From contig NZ_JAHGUP010000001.1 in assembly GCF_001989995.2 (NCBI RefSeq), forward strand, positions 1 through 63,539: DNA of 63,539 bases, in the 5' to 3' direction. The stretch's first letter is position 1. Each line of letters begins with the position of its first letter. The notes under the pieces were generated by a model. That model did no database searches. It saw only the letters and a list, made by a program, of their open reading frames with translations, and was not told the origin of the DNA. Positions 47,874-57,938 of this stretch are shown here, in pieces. The DNA is from Vibrio anguillarum. GTDB lineage: Bacteria; Pseudomonadota; Gammaproteobacteria; Enterobacterales; Vibrionaceae. Position numbers and translations under genes: made by a program.

Positions 47874-49952
47874 TTATGCTTTGGCGTAGATGTCCTTCTC
47901 TCCTAACCAGCGATCGATAATGGCGGTCGCGTGGCTTGGATAATGGTCGTGTAAGTAGCGAGCAATGCGCTGTACTTCAGGAATTAAACGTTGGTCACGG
48001 ACTAAATCCGCAATTTTGAAATCCGCGAGGCCGGTCTGTTTGGTACCAAGCAGCTCACCCGGACCGCGAATTTCTAAGTCTCGTTGGGCAATCACAAAAC
48101 CGTCATTGCTCTCACGCAGTACACCCAAGCGTTTTTGCGCGGTTTTCGATAGTGGTGCATGGTAAAGCAATACGCAATGACTGGCGACAGAGCCTCGCCC
48201 TACGCGGCCGCGTAATTGGTGCAACTGTGCTAAGCCCAAACGCTCAGGGTTTTCGATGATCATCAAGCTCGCATTCGGCACGTCAACGCCAACCTCAATC
48301 ACCGTTGTGGCAACCAGCAAGTGCAGTTCATTGTTTTTAAAGGCTTGCATCACCGCTTGTTTTTCGCTCGGCTTCATTCGGCCATGCACCAAACCGATTT
48401 TGACATCGGGCAGAGTGCGTTGTAGTTCTTGCGCTGTGTCGGCGGCGGCTTGCGCTTCTAGCACCTCAGACTCATCAATCAAAGTACAGACCCAATAAGC
48501 CTGTTTTCCTTCACTCAAACAGGCATGACGTACGCGCTCGACGATATCATCACGCTTTGTATCTGGGATTGCGACAGTTTGAATGGGCGTTCGTCCCGGT
48601 GGCAGTTCATCAATAACGGAGGTTTCTAAATCAGCGTAAGCAGTCATCGCTAAAGTTCGTGGGATCGGCGTTGCGGTCATGATTAACTGGTGCGGATACG
48701 CGCCTTGCTTCGCTCCTTTCTCACGCAGTTCTAAACGCTGGTGGACGCCAAAGCGGTGTTGTTCATCAATGATGACGAGCGCAAGGTGATGAAATTCAAC
48801 TTGTTCTTGAAAAAGAGCGTGAGTACCCACTATCATTTTTGCCTCACCGCTGGCAATGCGAGCCAGTTCTGTTTCTTTCGCTTTGCCTTTTAATTTACCC
48901 GCCAGCCAGCCGACTTGGATGCCCATTGCTTCAAACCAGTTGGCAAAGTTAATCGCGTGCTGCTCGGCCAGCAATTCCGTCGGTGCCATTAATGCTACTT
49001 GATAGCCATGTTCGATAGCTCGTGCGGCGGCTAATGCCGCGACCAAGGTTTTCCCTGAGCCCACATCACCTTGTACTAAACGCATCATGGGGTGAGCTTG
49101 TGCCAGATCGGCTTCGATCTCTGTCACAACACGTGTTTGCGCTTTAGTGGGAGAGAAAGGCAGTTGTGCAAGCAGTTGTTGTTTGAGTGTGCCAGACCCA
49201 GCCAGTGGCAATGCGATATCTTGCTGGCCTTGATGGCGTACAGCCAGCATGGAGAGGTTTTGCGCCAACAGCTCTTCCATAATTAAGCGAACCTGCGCCG
49301 GGTGTTTCCCCTCATCAAACAGTTGCAGGTTAATGCCCGGTGGCGGCCGGTGAATGATGTGCAGCGCTTCAGAGAGCGTAATTTGGTGATCATATAACCC
49401 AGCAGGTAGCAGTTCTTGTACGGCGGCTTTGTCGAGTAAACTTAATGCTTGATCAGTGAGTGTGCGTAGCGTGAGTTGGCGCAGGCCATCGGTTGTTGGG
49501 TAAACGGGTGTTAAGTTAGCTTCGACATCTGGCTGTTGCTGAGGAGCATAAAATTTATAATCAGGATGAACAATTTCAAGGCCGAATCCACCACGCTTAA
49601 TTTCACCGTAAGCGTGCACTAACTTACCTTCAGCAAAATTGTTTTTCATCCCAGCCGTAAAGTTAAAAAAACGCAGCGTAATGGTGCCGTTACCATCGCT
49701 TATTTTTACTGTGAGCATTTTGCGTTTGCCAAAAACCGTATCCACCGCCATGACTTTACCTTGCACGGCGGCCCAAAGCCCGGGATGCAATTTAGCGATA
49801 GGGTAGATCCGTGTGCGGTCCTCATAACGTAAAGGGAGATGGAACAGCAGATCTTGCACACTGATTAAGCCAACCTTTTCCAGTTTTTCAGCCACTTTAG
49901 CGCCCACGCCAGAGAGTGAGGTGAGAGGAATCGCGGACAGTAGCTGTGACAT
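47874..49952 (-). CDS. recG: ATP-dependent DNA helicase RecG
   Basis: Branch-migration helicase that remodels stalled replication forks and recombination intermediates. The wedge/OB-fold domain occupies the first ~250 residues. The helicase core has Walker A (GDVGSGKTLVAALAA), DEQH box (IIDEQHRFG), TATPIPRTLAMT and a C-terminal QLRGRVGRG motif. I chose the ATG at 49952 (MSQLLSAIPLTSLSGVG), which aligns with E. coli RecG. An ATG four codons upstream is possible. Length 692 residues. Downstream of spoT, with no trmH gene between them. Confidence 0.96.
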   Translation of the reverse strand: MSQLLSAIPLTSLSGVGAKVAEKLEKVGLISVQDLLFHLPLRYEDRTRIYPIAKLHPGLWAAVQGKVMAVDTVFGKRKMLTVKISDGNGTITLRFFNFTAGMKNNFAEGKLVHAYGEIKRGGFGLEIVHPDYKFYAPQQQPDVEANLTPVYPTTDGLRQLTLRTLTDQALSLLDKAAVQELLPAGLYDHQITLSEALHIIHRPPPGINLQLFDEGKHPAQVRLIMEELLAQNLSMLAVRHQGQQDIALPLAGSGTLKQQLLAQLPFSPTKAQTRVVTEIEADLAQAHPMMRLVQGDVGSGKTLVAALAAARAIEHGYQVALMAPTELLAEQHAINFANWFEAMGIQVGWLAGKLKGKAKETELARIASGEAKMIVGTHALFQEQVEFHHLALVIIDEQHRFGVHQRLELREKGAKQGAYPHQLIMTATPIPRTLAMTAYADLETSVIDELPPGRTPIQTVAIPDTKRDDIVERVRHACLSEGKQAYWVCTLIDESEVLEAQAAADTAQELQRTLPDVKIGLVHGRMKPSEKQAVMQAFKNNELHLLVATTVIEVGVDVPNASLMIIENPERLGLAQLHQLRGRVGRGSVASHCVLLYHAPLSKTAQKRLGVLRESNDGFVIAQRDLEIRGPGELLGTKQTGLADFKIADLVRDQRLIPEVQRIARYLHDHYPSHATAIIDRWLGEKDIYAKA

Positions 49953-50104
49953 AACAGGGCTCATTAACAGTATCGTTATGTATTATTCAACCATCGAACT
50001 GTTTTTTTGTACAGCATAAAATCATGTAATGGTCGATAAGCGGCAGGCCATCGGCTAATTTGAATAGTGACGCCTAAAATGCAAGATGAGGTAGGGTATC
50101 GGAA

Positions 50105-50147
50105 AATAAAAAACCCCATGAGTGGTTAGCCGCAAGGGGTTTTATTT
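50105..50147 (-). terminator. Intrinsic terminator of the gmk-rpoZ-spoT unit
   Basis: An outer stem (AAAACCCC/GGGGTTTT, 50110-50117 with 50136-50143) encloses a second short stem, followed on the minus strand by T/A-rich sequence. It lies about 15 bases after the spoT stop. Confidence 0.75.
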
Positions 50148-50158
50148 ATTTGGATAGT

Positions 50159-52279
50159 TTAATTTTTCCGGCGTCGCACTTTCAGTGCATGAGGCATCAC
50201 ACGAATTTTTTTCATGATGTTTGCTAAGTGAATGCGATCTTTGGTGGTCAGCAGCACAGTAACAGTATACAAACGTCCATCACGCTCCTCGGTGGAGAGG
50301 CCATGAATGTTGGAACCTGTTTTCGAGATTACATTGGTCAGTTCCGCTAACGCACCTTGGTGGTTTTGCATGTCCACTTTCAGTTCGGTGATGAACTCTT
50401 GGTCGTAATCTTTAGACCACTCAACCGCCATGTAACGATCCGGCTCTTTTTGGTAGCCACGAACATTAGGGCAGGTTTCACGGTGCACCACTAAACCACG
50501 GCCCGGAGATACATGTGCAATGATGTGATCGTCTGGGATGGGGTGGCAGCAGTTAGCAAACGTGAGCAAAATACCTTCAGCGCCGCGGATCGGCAGTTTC
50601 TTTTTCGGTTTGCCATCATTGCTTTCCACTTCGGTCAGCTCATCAGCATCGCCAAGCAGACGACGCGCAATGACAATACTCATCAGTTCGCCTAAACCAA
50701 TCGCGGCCAGCAGATCATCGACCGTGGCCATTTTAAGCTCACCAATCACATGCTTAATGTTCTCGTCACTGATGTCACTGAGTGAAAGATCACCCAGCGC
50801 GTGATTGAGCAAACGTCTACCAAGTGTGATCGATTCCTCACGGCGCATGGTTTTAAGCACTTGACGTATCTTAGTACGAGCGCGAGACGTGACCACATAG
50901 TTGAGCCAAGCGGCATTAGGGCGAGCCCCAGGTGCGCTGATGATTTCAATCGTTTGGCCGTTTTTCAGTGATTTACTTAACGGATAAGGGTTTCGATCAA
51001 CACGAGCTCCAACACAGGTATTACCGACATCGGTGTGTACCGCGTAGGCAAAATCAACCGCAGTTGCCCCGACAGGCAGCTCAACGATGCGGCCTTTGGG
51101 GGTGAAGACGTAGATTTCATCAGGGAAAAGATCCGACTTAACGTTCTCAATAAACTCAAACGAGTTGCCAGCGCTTTGTTGTAGCTCAAGTAGGCTTTGC
51201 ATCCAGCGCTGTGCTTTAATTTGCGCGGTGGTGCCAGTGCGTTCGCCATTACCTTTGTAAGACCAATGAGCAGCAACACCTTTGTCGGCCATCTGTTCCA
51301 TGTCTTCAGTGCGGATCTGCACTTCAACTGGGACGCCGTGTGGGCCGACCATCGAGGTATGCAAAGATTGGTAGCCGTTCGCTTTGGGCACGGCGATGTA
51401 ATCTTTCATTCGCCCCGGGCGAGGTTTGTACAAGCTATGAACTTGGCCTAATGCACGATAACAGGTATCTGCAGTGTCGACCACGACTCGAAAAGCGTAG
51501 ATGTCCATAATGGTATGAAAGCGCTGCTCTTTGGTTTTCATCTTGTTATAGATGGAGAACAGGTTCTTTTCACGGCCGACCACGCGTGCTTTCAAACCGA
51601 AATCTTGCAAGCGGCCTTCAATTTCACTGTGGATGCGTTGGATCATCTCTTTGCGGTTACCGCGAGCGGATCTTACCACTTCTTTCAATACGCGATAACG
51701 ATTTGGGTACAATGCTTCAAAGCCAAGCTCTTCTAGCTCAGTCTTGATGTTATGAATCCCTAAGCGGTGGGCAAGAGGCGCGTAAATCTCTAACGTTTCA
51801 CGGGCAATACGACGCTTTTTATCCGGGCGCAATGCGCCAAGGGTACGCATATTGTGTGTGCGATCAGCAAGTTTGATGAGAATAACGCGAATGTCTTGCA
51901 CCATTGCCAGCACCATCTTACGAAAGTTCTCGGCTTGGGCTTCTTTACGATCACGAAATTTCAACTTGTCGAGTTTAGAAACCCCGTCTACCAATTCCGC
52001 CACGGCGTGACCAAATTGCGCTTCAAGATCGTCTTTAGTGACATCGCAATCTTCGATGACATCATGTAATAACGCTGCTTGTAGCGTTTCCAAATCAAGG
52101 CGCATATCAGCCAAAATTCGAGAAACCGCAACAGGGTGAATAATGTAAGGTTCGCCGCTAGAACGGGTTTGCCCTTCATGGGCTTCACGTGCGACCACAT
52201 AAGATTGACGCAGAGCCTCAATTTGAGGCTCTGTTAGGTATTCTTGGACAACGTCTTTAAGGCTATCAAATAGATACAA
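50159..52279 (-). CDS. spoT: Bifunctional (p)ppGpp synthetase/hydrolase SpoT
   Basis: Controls the stringent-response alarmone, chiefly as hydrolase with weak synthetase activity. Order seen: HD hydrolase domain (HDVIEDCDVTKDD, near 71-83), synthetase domain (YAFRVVVDT ... AVPKANGYQSLHTSMVG), TGS domain (VFTPKGRIVELPVGATAVDFAYAVHT), helical and zinc-finger-like region, then a C-terminal ACT domain. Length 706 residues. The TTG start (MYLFDSLKDV) is preceded closely by rpoZ, 39 bases away, and aligns with E. coli SpoT. Co-transcribed with rpoZ and probably gmk. Confidence 0.97.
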   Translation of the reverse strand: MYLFDSLKDVVQEYLTEPQIEALRQSYVVAREAHEGQTRSSGEPYIIHPVAVSRILADMRLDLETLQAALLHDVIEDCDVTKDDLEAQFGHAVAELVDGVSKLDKLKFRDRKEAQAENFRKMVLAMVQDIRVILIKLADRTHNMRTLGALRPDKKRRIARETLEIYAPLAHRLGIHNIKTELEELGFEALYPNRYRVLKEVVRSARGNRKEMIQRIHSEIEGRLQDFGLKARVVGREKNLFSIYNKMKTKEQRFHTIMDIYAFRVVVDTADTCYRALGQVHSLYKPRPGRMKDYIAVPKANGYQSLHTSMVGPHGVPVEVQIRTEDMEQMADKGVAAHWSYKGNGERTGTTAQIKAQRWMQSLLELQQSAGNSFEFIENVKSDLFPDEIYVFTPKGRIVELPVGATAVDFAYAVHTDVGNTCVGARVDRNPYPLSKSLKNGQTIEIISAPGARPNAAWLNYVVTSRARTKIRQVLKTMRREESITLGRRLLNHALGDLSLSDISDENIKHVIGELKMATVDDLLAAIGLGELMSIVIARRLLGDADELTEVESNDGKPKKKLPIRGAEGILLTFANCCHPIPDDHIIAHVSPGRGLVVHRETCPNVRGYQKEPDRYMAVEWSKDYDQEFITELKVDMQNHQGALAELTNVISKTGSNIHGLSTEERDGRLYTVTVLLTTKDRIHLANIMKKIRVMPHALKVRRRKN

Positions 52280-52318
52280 ATTATAGGCCCGGAAGGTTGT
52301 TGAATTTGAATGGCAGAA

Positions 52319-52591
52319 TTAACGGTTGTGAGCGATGCTGCTTACGGCGGCCAATTCTGCGGCTTCTTGCTCTTTCTGCTCTTGGCGCTCACGAGCATCA
52401 AGCACATCTTTCGTGATAAGACCTTCTTCGATTTCGCGCAGAGCGATAACGGTTGGCTTATCGTTCTCTTCTGGCACCAATGAATCTTTACCGCCAGTTT
52501 GCATTTGACGAGCGCGGCGAGCCGCAATCAGAACTAGGTCGAAACGATTGCCCACTTTTTCAACAGCGTCTTGAACAGTTACGCGTGCCAT
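52319..52591 (-). CDS. rpoZ: RNA polymerase omega subunit
   Basis: Small subunit (90 residues) that aids assembly of RNA polymerase around beta-prime and forms part of a ppGpp site. [29 protein letters not shown] is diagnostic in length and order of conserved residues ([18 protein letters not shown]). GGAG lies eight bases before the ATG. Between gmk and spoT, the classical gammaproteobacterial order. Confidence 0.97.
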   Translation of the reverse strand: MARVTVQDAVEKVGNRFDLVLIAARRARQMQTGGKDSLVPEENDKPTVIALREIEEGLITKDVLDARERQEQKEQEAAELAAVSSIAHNR

Positions 52592-52694
52592 GAGAACTCC
52601 AAATAGTTAACTAAAAATTTTTAAATGACGAGAAAGTATACAGTCTAATCTTTGTTTATACTAGCGATAGACTTTGCCTTGTTTGAGCGGGTGA

Positions 52695-53333
<639 letters not shown>

Positions 53334-53564
53334 TTAGGTTAGGATTGAATACTGATATTTGCGTCTATCAGCATGTTAAAAGATAGCACTGACCCAGAGA
53401 GTTTCATCCTAGAAAATGAAAATAAGGCCAGAAAAAATGGAGGCGAAGAGTAGCACGTTCCCATGGATGTCTACAACAAAAAGGTCGGCCTTTAGCTGTG
53501 AAAGGGAAATTTTAAAACGGTGATATTTTCTTCAATGGGTAAACGTTTGCTCTTATTTCAAGGC

Positions 53565-53592
53565 TTGTCGAGGAGAGGGATTGCTGTATAAT
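53565..53592 (+). promoter_or_regulatory. Predicted yhhQ promoter
   Basis: TATAAT at 53587-53592 with TTGTCG at 53565-53570, 16 bases apart. It is about 75 bases upstream of the aptamer, so the transcript would carry it in its leader. Confidence 0.55.
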
Positions 53593-53667
53593 CGCCCGCC
53601 GCTGAGCTCGTGATTTGGATATGATCGCGTGGTAAGCCTATAAATTAATGCAAGACTAATTCTTCGA

Positions 53668-53703
53668 TTTGGGTTCCCTCGCCCCCAAAACAAACTAAAA
53701 AGG
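53668..53703 (+). promoter_or_regulatory. preQ1-I-like riboswitch of yhhQ
   Basis: P1 is a 6-bp stem, TTTGGG (53668-53673) with CCCAAA (53684-53689), around a 10-base loop. An A-rich tail ACAAACTAAAAAGG follows. The loop CCT (53677-53679) can pair with the tail AGG (53701-53703) to form the pseudoknot helix P2, which is also the ribosome-binding site of yhhQ. This is the layout of translational preQ1-I riboswitches, and yhhQ encodes a queuosine-precursor transporter. Confidence 0.75.
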
Positions 53704-53709
53704 TACACA

Positions 53710-54384
53710 ATGAGTTACTTTACCCTTGCGCAGCAGCGCAAAGCTTTGGCACTTTTAGTGCTATTTCATTTGATCATTATTGCATCAAGCAATTATCTGG
53801 TTCAGCTTCCCTTTACTGTATTCGGTTTACATACCACTTGGGGCGCATTTACTTTCCCATTCATTTTTCTGGCAACGGATCTCACTGTACGCATTTTTGG
53901 TGCAGCGTTGGCTCGTAAAATCATTTTCTTAGTGATGTTACCGGCTTTGATTGTTTCTTATGCACTCTCGGTGCTATTTTTTGAAGGTCAATTCCAAGGG
54001 CTTGCTCAGCTTCATGAGTTTAATCTGTTTGTTGCTCGTATTGCGATTGCCAGTTTTATGGCGTATTTGCTAGGGCAAATTATGGATGTGCATGTGTTTA
54101 ATCGTCTGCGCCAGATGAAGCAGTGGTGGGTTGCGCCAACATGTTCTACGTTATTTGGTAATGCATTAGACACGGTCGCTTTTTTTGCGATTGCTTTCTA
54201 TCAAAGCCCCGATCCATTCATGGCTGAACATTGGACCGAAATTGCCTTGGTCGATTATGGTTTTAAACTGGTGATCAGTTTAGGCCTGTTTGTGCCGATG
54301 TACGGTGTGCTGCTCAATTACTTGATCCGGAAGCTGACAGCGGTCAACCCTGATTTTCGAACCGTTGGGATCAATGCTCAGTAG
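53710..54384 (+). CDS. yhhQ: Queuosine precursor transporter YhhQ
   Basis: Membrane importer of queuosine precursors (preQ0/preQ1) of the vitamin-uptake ECF-like VUT-1/YhhQ family, 224 residues with six predicted helices. Family signature phrases are YLVQLPF, WGAFTFPFIFLATDLTVRIFG, FNRLRQMKQWWVAPTCSTLFGNALDT and a C-terminal VDYGFKLVISLGLFVPMYGVLLNYLIR. It begins seven bases after AAAAAGG, which is inside the riboswitch. A terminator follows, so it is monocistronic. Confidence 0.92.
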   Translation: MSYFTLAQQRKALALLVLFHLIIIASSNYLVQLPFTVFGLHTTWGAFTFPFIFLATDLTVRIFGAALARKIIFLVMLPALIVSYALSVLFFEGQFQGLAQLHEFNLFVARIAIASFMAYLLGQIMDVHVFNRLRQMKQWWVAPTCSTLFGNALDTVAFFAIAFYQSPDPFMAEHWTEIALVDYGFKLVISLGLFVPMYGVLLNYLIRKLTAVNPDFRTVGINAQ

Positions 54385-54438
54385 TTGAAATGTTCAGTAG
54401 TGGAGTAGCAAGCTATTATACTAAGAAGATAGAAAATC

Positions 54439-54470
54439 AAAGCCCGAGCAAGTGCTGCTCGGGCTTTTTT
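54439..54470 (+). terminator. Intrinsic terminator of yhhQ
   Basis: An 11-bp perfect stem (AAAGCCCGAGC/GCTCGGGCTTT, 54439-54449 with 54457-54467) followed by T residues, 55 bases past the yhhQ stop. Confidence 0.85.
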
Positions 54471-54489
54471 ATGTGTCTGCATCTTATAA

Positions 54490-55983
54490 CTATGATGGGT
54501 CGATAATGAGTGGCCAACCAATGTCGCTTTGACGGTTTGCTTCAATATCCAGCTCGGCGGTGGTGAGAGGATTGGCCGCTAACCATTTGGCGGATAACCG
54601 AAGAGTCAGTTGGTCACCTTGAGCTTGCAGTGTAAATTTAGGCTGTAGTGCCTCGTTACGACGATGGCTGAGCAATACGGCAAGGCGCAGTAAACGTAAC
54701 ACCCGTTTGGCGCTGTTGCCCGACAGAGCGTACTGCTCTGGCAATGAAGAGAGCTGCTCGCGATAACGACGAGCAATTTCGCCTAGAAAGTGTTTCTGTG
54801 CACGGGTATAGCCGGGTAAGTCGAGGTTTTGTAACAGGTAGGCGCTGTGTTCACCGCCTTTTTTTAAATCAATCGCTAACCCTATTTCATGCAATTGTGC
54901 AGCGGTAGTGAGCAGCATTTCAGCTTGCGGTTCCGCAATCCAATCTTCCCCCCCACACTGTTTGAGCAGCGATTGGGCAAGTTGAGCCACTTGCTTGGCG
55001 TAGTCAACATCAATTTGATATCGCACCTGAACGCTATTGATGGTACGCGTTCGAATGTCATCTTGGCGCAGCTCTTCGACCATTTCATACACTAAGCCTT
55101 CACGCAATGCGCCGCCAGCTAAAGTCATCGATTCAATCTCGAGCAGTTCAAAGATGGCAATTAAAATCGATAGGCCACTTGGGAAAACTAACGCTCGCTC
55201 TAAAGTTAAGCCTTCAATATCAAGCTCTTCCAAGTGATCGGCGAGCATCGCTTGTTTTTGCAAGCGTTTTAGTTTGGTATGAGTGATCACCTCATCCATC
55301 CCTTGCGCTAACATAATTTCTTGCAACGCTTGTACTGTGCCACTGGCACCCACGCACACATCCCAACCTAACTGTGTGTACTGCTCAAGGATAGGCGCTA
55401 ACGTCTGTTTTGCCGCATCGATCGCTCGATTAAAGTTAGCCGCGTTAAGCTGTCTGTCTTTAAAATGGCGCTCAAGCCAAGTGACGCAGCCCATTTTTAA
55501 ACTGGTTAACGCTTTGGCATCGAACCCTTCACCAATGATGAGTTCAGTACTGGCCCCACCAATATCGACAACCAAGCGTCGTCCTAAGCCACCCGAAGTG
55601 TGAGCCACTCCTTTATAGATAGTTGCCGCCTCTTCTTCACCGGAAATAACCTGAATGGGGTGGCGGAGTATTTGGTTGGCTTGAGTTAAAAACAGCTCAA
55701 CGTTGGTGGCTGTACGCAGTGTGGCAGTGCCAACAATACGGATATTGCTGGCGGGTATATCTTGTAGTCGTTCCGCAAATAAACTGAGGCAGTCCCATCC
55801 TCGCTGCATCGCTTCTTGGCTAAGAGCGTTGTTATCATCTAACCCGGCGGCCAAGCGTACTTTGCGCTTTATTTTGGCCATCGTTTGTACACTGCCATCA
55901 ATATGACGCACGATGAGCATATGAAAACTGTTCGACCCAAGGTCGATGGCAGCGTAGAGCGGCGAGGAGACGGCTTTACTCAT
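54490..55983 (-). CDS. gppA: Guanosine-5'-triphosphate,3'-diphosphate pyrophosphatase GppA
   Basis: Converts pppGpp to ppGpp and can act as an exopolyphosphatase. N-terminal actin-like fold with [15 protein letters not shown] at residues 10-24, [12 protein letters not shown] and [14 protein letters not shown] carrying the catalytic acidic and nucleotide-binding residues, and a C-terminal HD-like helical domain. The ATG at 55983 gives 497 residues. Translation further upstream is an open-frame artefact running into rhlB. Seven bases separate it from the rhlB stop. Confidence 0.95.
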   Translation of the reverse strand: MSKAVSSPLYAAIDLGSNSFHMLIVRHIDGSVQTMAKIKRKVRLAAGLDDNNALSQEAMQRGWDCLSLFAERLQDIPASNIRIVGTATLRTATNVELFLTQANQILRHPIQVISGEEEAATIYKGVAHTSGGLGRRLVVDIGGASTELIIGEGFDAKALTSLKMGCVTWLERHFKDRQLNAANFNRAIDAAKQTLAPILEQYTQLGWDVCVGASGTVQALQEIMLAQGMDEVITHTKLKRLQKQAMLADHLEELDIEGLTLERALVFPSGLSILIAIFELLEIESMTLAGGALREGLVYEMVEELRQDDIRTRTINSVQVRYQIDVDYAKQVAQLAQSLLKQCGGEDWIAEPQAEMLLTTAAQLHEIGLAIDLKKGGEHSAYLLQNLDLPGYTRAQKHFLGEIARRYREQLSSLPEQYALSGNSAKRVLRLLRLAVLLSHRRNEALQPKFTLQAQGDQLTLRLSAKWLAANPLTTAELDIEANRQSDIGWPLIIDPS

Positions 55984-55990
55984 AAATGGA

Positions 55991-57301
55991 TTACGAACCC
56001 TTATTACTTTGATGCGGTTGACGTGGGCGACGATTTTGTGGCTTACGGTTGCCAGTACGAGGGCCATTGTTATTAGTACGGCGCTGCTGAGGATTACGAG
56101 AACGCAGACGAATTGGCGGTGGTAAGTCTTCAATCAACGCCGATGCATCGTAATCAGAAACAGGAACCGCGTGCCCGGTATACTCTTCAATCGCGGTTAG
56201 GTTAATGGCGTACTCTTCACAGGCAAAACTAATCGAGTGACCACTCTCTCCTGCGCGACCTGTACGACCAATGCGGTGCACGTAGTCTTCACAGTCATCA
56301 GGTAAGTCGTAGTTGAATACGTGTGTGACTTGAGGAATGTGTAAGCCTCGCGCTGCCACGTCGGTTGCAACAAGAATGTCTACATCACCGGTAGTGAATT
56401 GCTCAAGGATCTTTTCACGTTTCTTCTGTGGTACGTCGCCCGTTAGCAAGCCGACACGGTGCCCATCTGCAGCTAAATGACCCCAAATAGAGTCGCAGCG
56501 GTGTTTTGTGTTGGCAAAAATGATGGCGCGATCTGGCCAGTCTTGTTCTATCAGTGTCTGTAATAGCGCCATCTTATGTTCGTTAGACGGGTAGAACAGC
56601 TCTTCTTGGATGCGATGGCCAGTTTTTTGTTCTGGTTCAACAACCACGTGCTCAGGGTTATGCATGTGCTCGAACGCCAACTCTTGAACGCGATAAGAAA
56701 GCGTGGCTGAAAACAGCATGTTCAGGCGCTCTTTAGGTTCTGGCATACGGCGAAACAGAAAACGAATGTCCTTGATAAAACCAAGGTCAAACATGCGATC
56801 AGCTTCATCTAGCACAACTGCTTGAATATTATTCAAGTTAAACACGTGTTGTTTGTAGAAATCGATGATACGTCCTGTTGTACCGATCAATATGTCGACA
56901 CCATCTTGCAGCTTAGACAACTGCTTATCGTAGCTTTCACCACCGTAAGCCAGCGCGGCTTTGATGCCAGTGTTGGCAATCAGAGGTTCGGCGTCGTTAT
57001 AAATTTGAATCGCTAACTCACGAGTCGGGGCCATAATAATGGCACGCGGCTGCGTCGGTTTTCGCCCTTCATGTTCAGGGGTTGTTAGTAAGTGGTTAAA
57101 AGTAGCAGCGAGAAACGCAAGCGTTTTACCAGTCCCTGTTTGGGCCTGGCCTGCAATGTCTTGGCCGGTGAGCAGTACCGGCAACGCCAAGGCTTGGATC
57201 GGGGTACAGTAATCGAACCCTTTTTTTTCCAATCCTTCAACAACTTGAGGATGTAATCCCAAATCGGCGAACTTTTGCTCTGTGATATGTGTCTTTTTCA
57301 T
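55991..57301 (-). CDS. rhlB: DEAD-box RNA helicase RhlB
   Basis: ATP-dependent RNA helicase and usual member of the RNA degradosome with RNase E. Core motifs present: Q motif, [18 protein letters not shown] ([14 protein letters not shown]), SAT, and [11 protein letters not shown] basic, Asn/Arg/Pro-rich C-terminal tail ([19 protein letters not shown]) fits RNA contacts. ATG at 57301 ([11 protein letters not shown]); a second ATG lies two codons upstream. Length 436 residues. Followed by gppA with a 7-base gap, and divergent from trxA, as in E. coli. Confidence 0.96.
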   Translation of the reverse strand: MKKTHITEQKFADLGLHPQVVEGLEKKGFDYCTPIQALALPVLLTGQDIAGQAQTGTGKTLAFLAATFNHLLTTPEHEGRKPTQPRAIIMAPTRELAIQIYNDAEPLIANTGIKAALAYGGESYDKQLSKLQDGVDILIGTTGRIIDFYKQHVFNLNNIQAVVLDEADRMFDLGFIKDIRFLFRRMPEPKERLNMLFSATLSYRVQELAFEHMHNPEHVVVEPEQKTGHRIQEELFYPSNEHKMALLQTLIEQDWPDRAIIFANTKHRCDSIWGHLAADGHRVGLLTGDVPQKKREKILEQFTTGDVDILVATDVAARGLHIPQVTHVFNYDLPDDCEDYVHRIGRTGRAGESGHSISFACEEYAINLTAIEEYTGHAVPVSDYDASALIEDLPPPIRLRSRNPQQRRTNNNGPRTGNRKPQNRRPRQPHQSNKGS

Positions 57302-57412
57302 CGCCATAGAATATCAGCTTAAGCTTGCAATACGAAAGTAAATACATTCCAATAGAGCATCTATTTACTGGTTAGCTTATAATCAGTGCAGAAAAACATA
57401 TTGGAGTGGAAG

Positions 57413-57739
57413 ATGAGCGATAAGATTTTGCAGCTTACAGATGATGGTTTTGAGAACGATGTAATCAAAGCTGCAGGCCCTGTTCTTGTTGATTTTTGGG
57501 CAGAATGGTGTGGTCCTTGTAAGATGATTGCACCAATTTTGGATGAAATCGCTAGCGAGTACGAAGGCAAACTGACTATCGGTAAATTAAATATCGACCA
57601 CAACGCAGGTACTCCACCTAAGTTTGGTATTCGTGGCATCCCAACCTTGCTGCTGTTCAAAAATGGCAACGTCGCTGCAACGAAAGTTGGTGCGTTATCA
57701 AAAACTCAATTGAAAGAGTTTTTGGACGCAAACCTATAA
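57413..57739 (+). CDS. trxA: Thioredoxin 1
   Basis: Cytoplasmic dithiol reductase serving ribonucleotide reductase, PAPS reductase and other partners. The active site is WCGPCK near residues 32-37, the cis-Pro segment is GIPTLLLF, and the family's buried Asp (VLVDFWAEW) is present. I chose the ATG at 57413 behind GGAGTGGA, giving 108 residues as in E. coli. The nine codons upstream are probably not translated. It is divergent from rhlB and upstream of rho. Confidence 0.97.
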   Translation: MSDKILQLTDDGFENDVIKAAGPVLVDFWAEWCGPCKMIAPILDEIASEYEGKLTIGKLNIDHNAGTPPKFGIRGIPTLLLFKNGNVAATKVGALSKTQLKEFLDANL

Positions 57740-57749
57740 CAGGTATCGC

Positions 57750-57787
57750 AAAGCCGTACATTTTCTGATGCACGGCTTTGTTTTTTT
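57750..57787 (+). terminator. Intrinsic terminator of trxA
   Basis: An 8-bp stem (AAAGCCGT/ACGGCTTT, 57750-57757 with 57772-57779) and a run of seven T residues, starting 10 bases past the trxA stop. Confidence 0.85.
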
Positions 57788-57938
57788 GAAAAGAAACAAA
57801 CTCTAGACTAGGCTATTATTTAGTGCTAGTTTATCGCACGTTAATTAGACAAGTGTTCACTTCTTGGTCGATCCTGAGACCAAAATCCATCTTAACTAGA
57901 AAATAGATCCTATTTTGACTAAACAAGTATCCACCACA

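Noticed and set aside
57361..57669. Minus-strand ORF opposite trxA
   Set aside because: Shadow of trxA; no start signal and no recognisable features.
57781..57938. Sigma70 promoter for rho
   Set aside because: TTGAAA and TATTAT are present but 22 bases apart, too far for a standard promoter.
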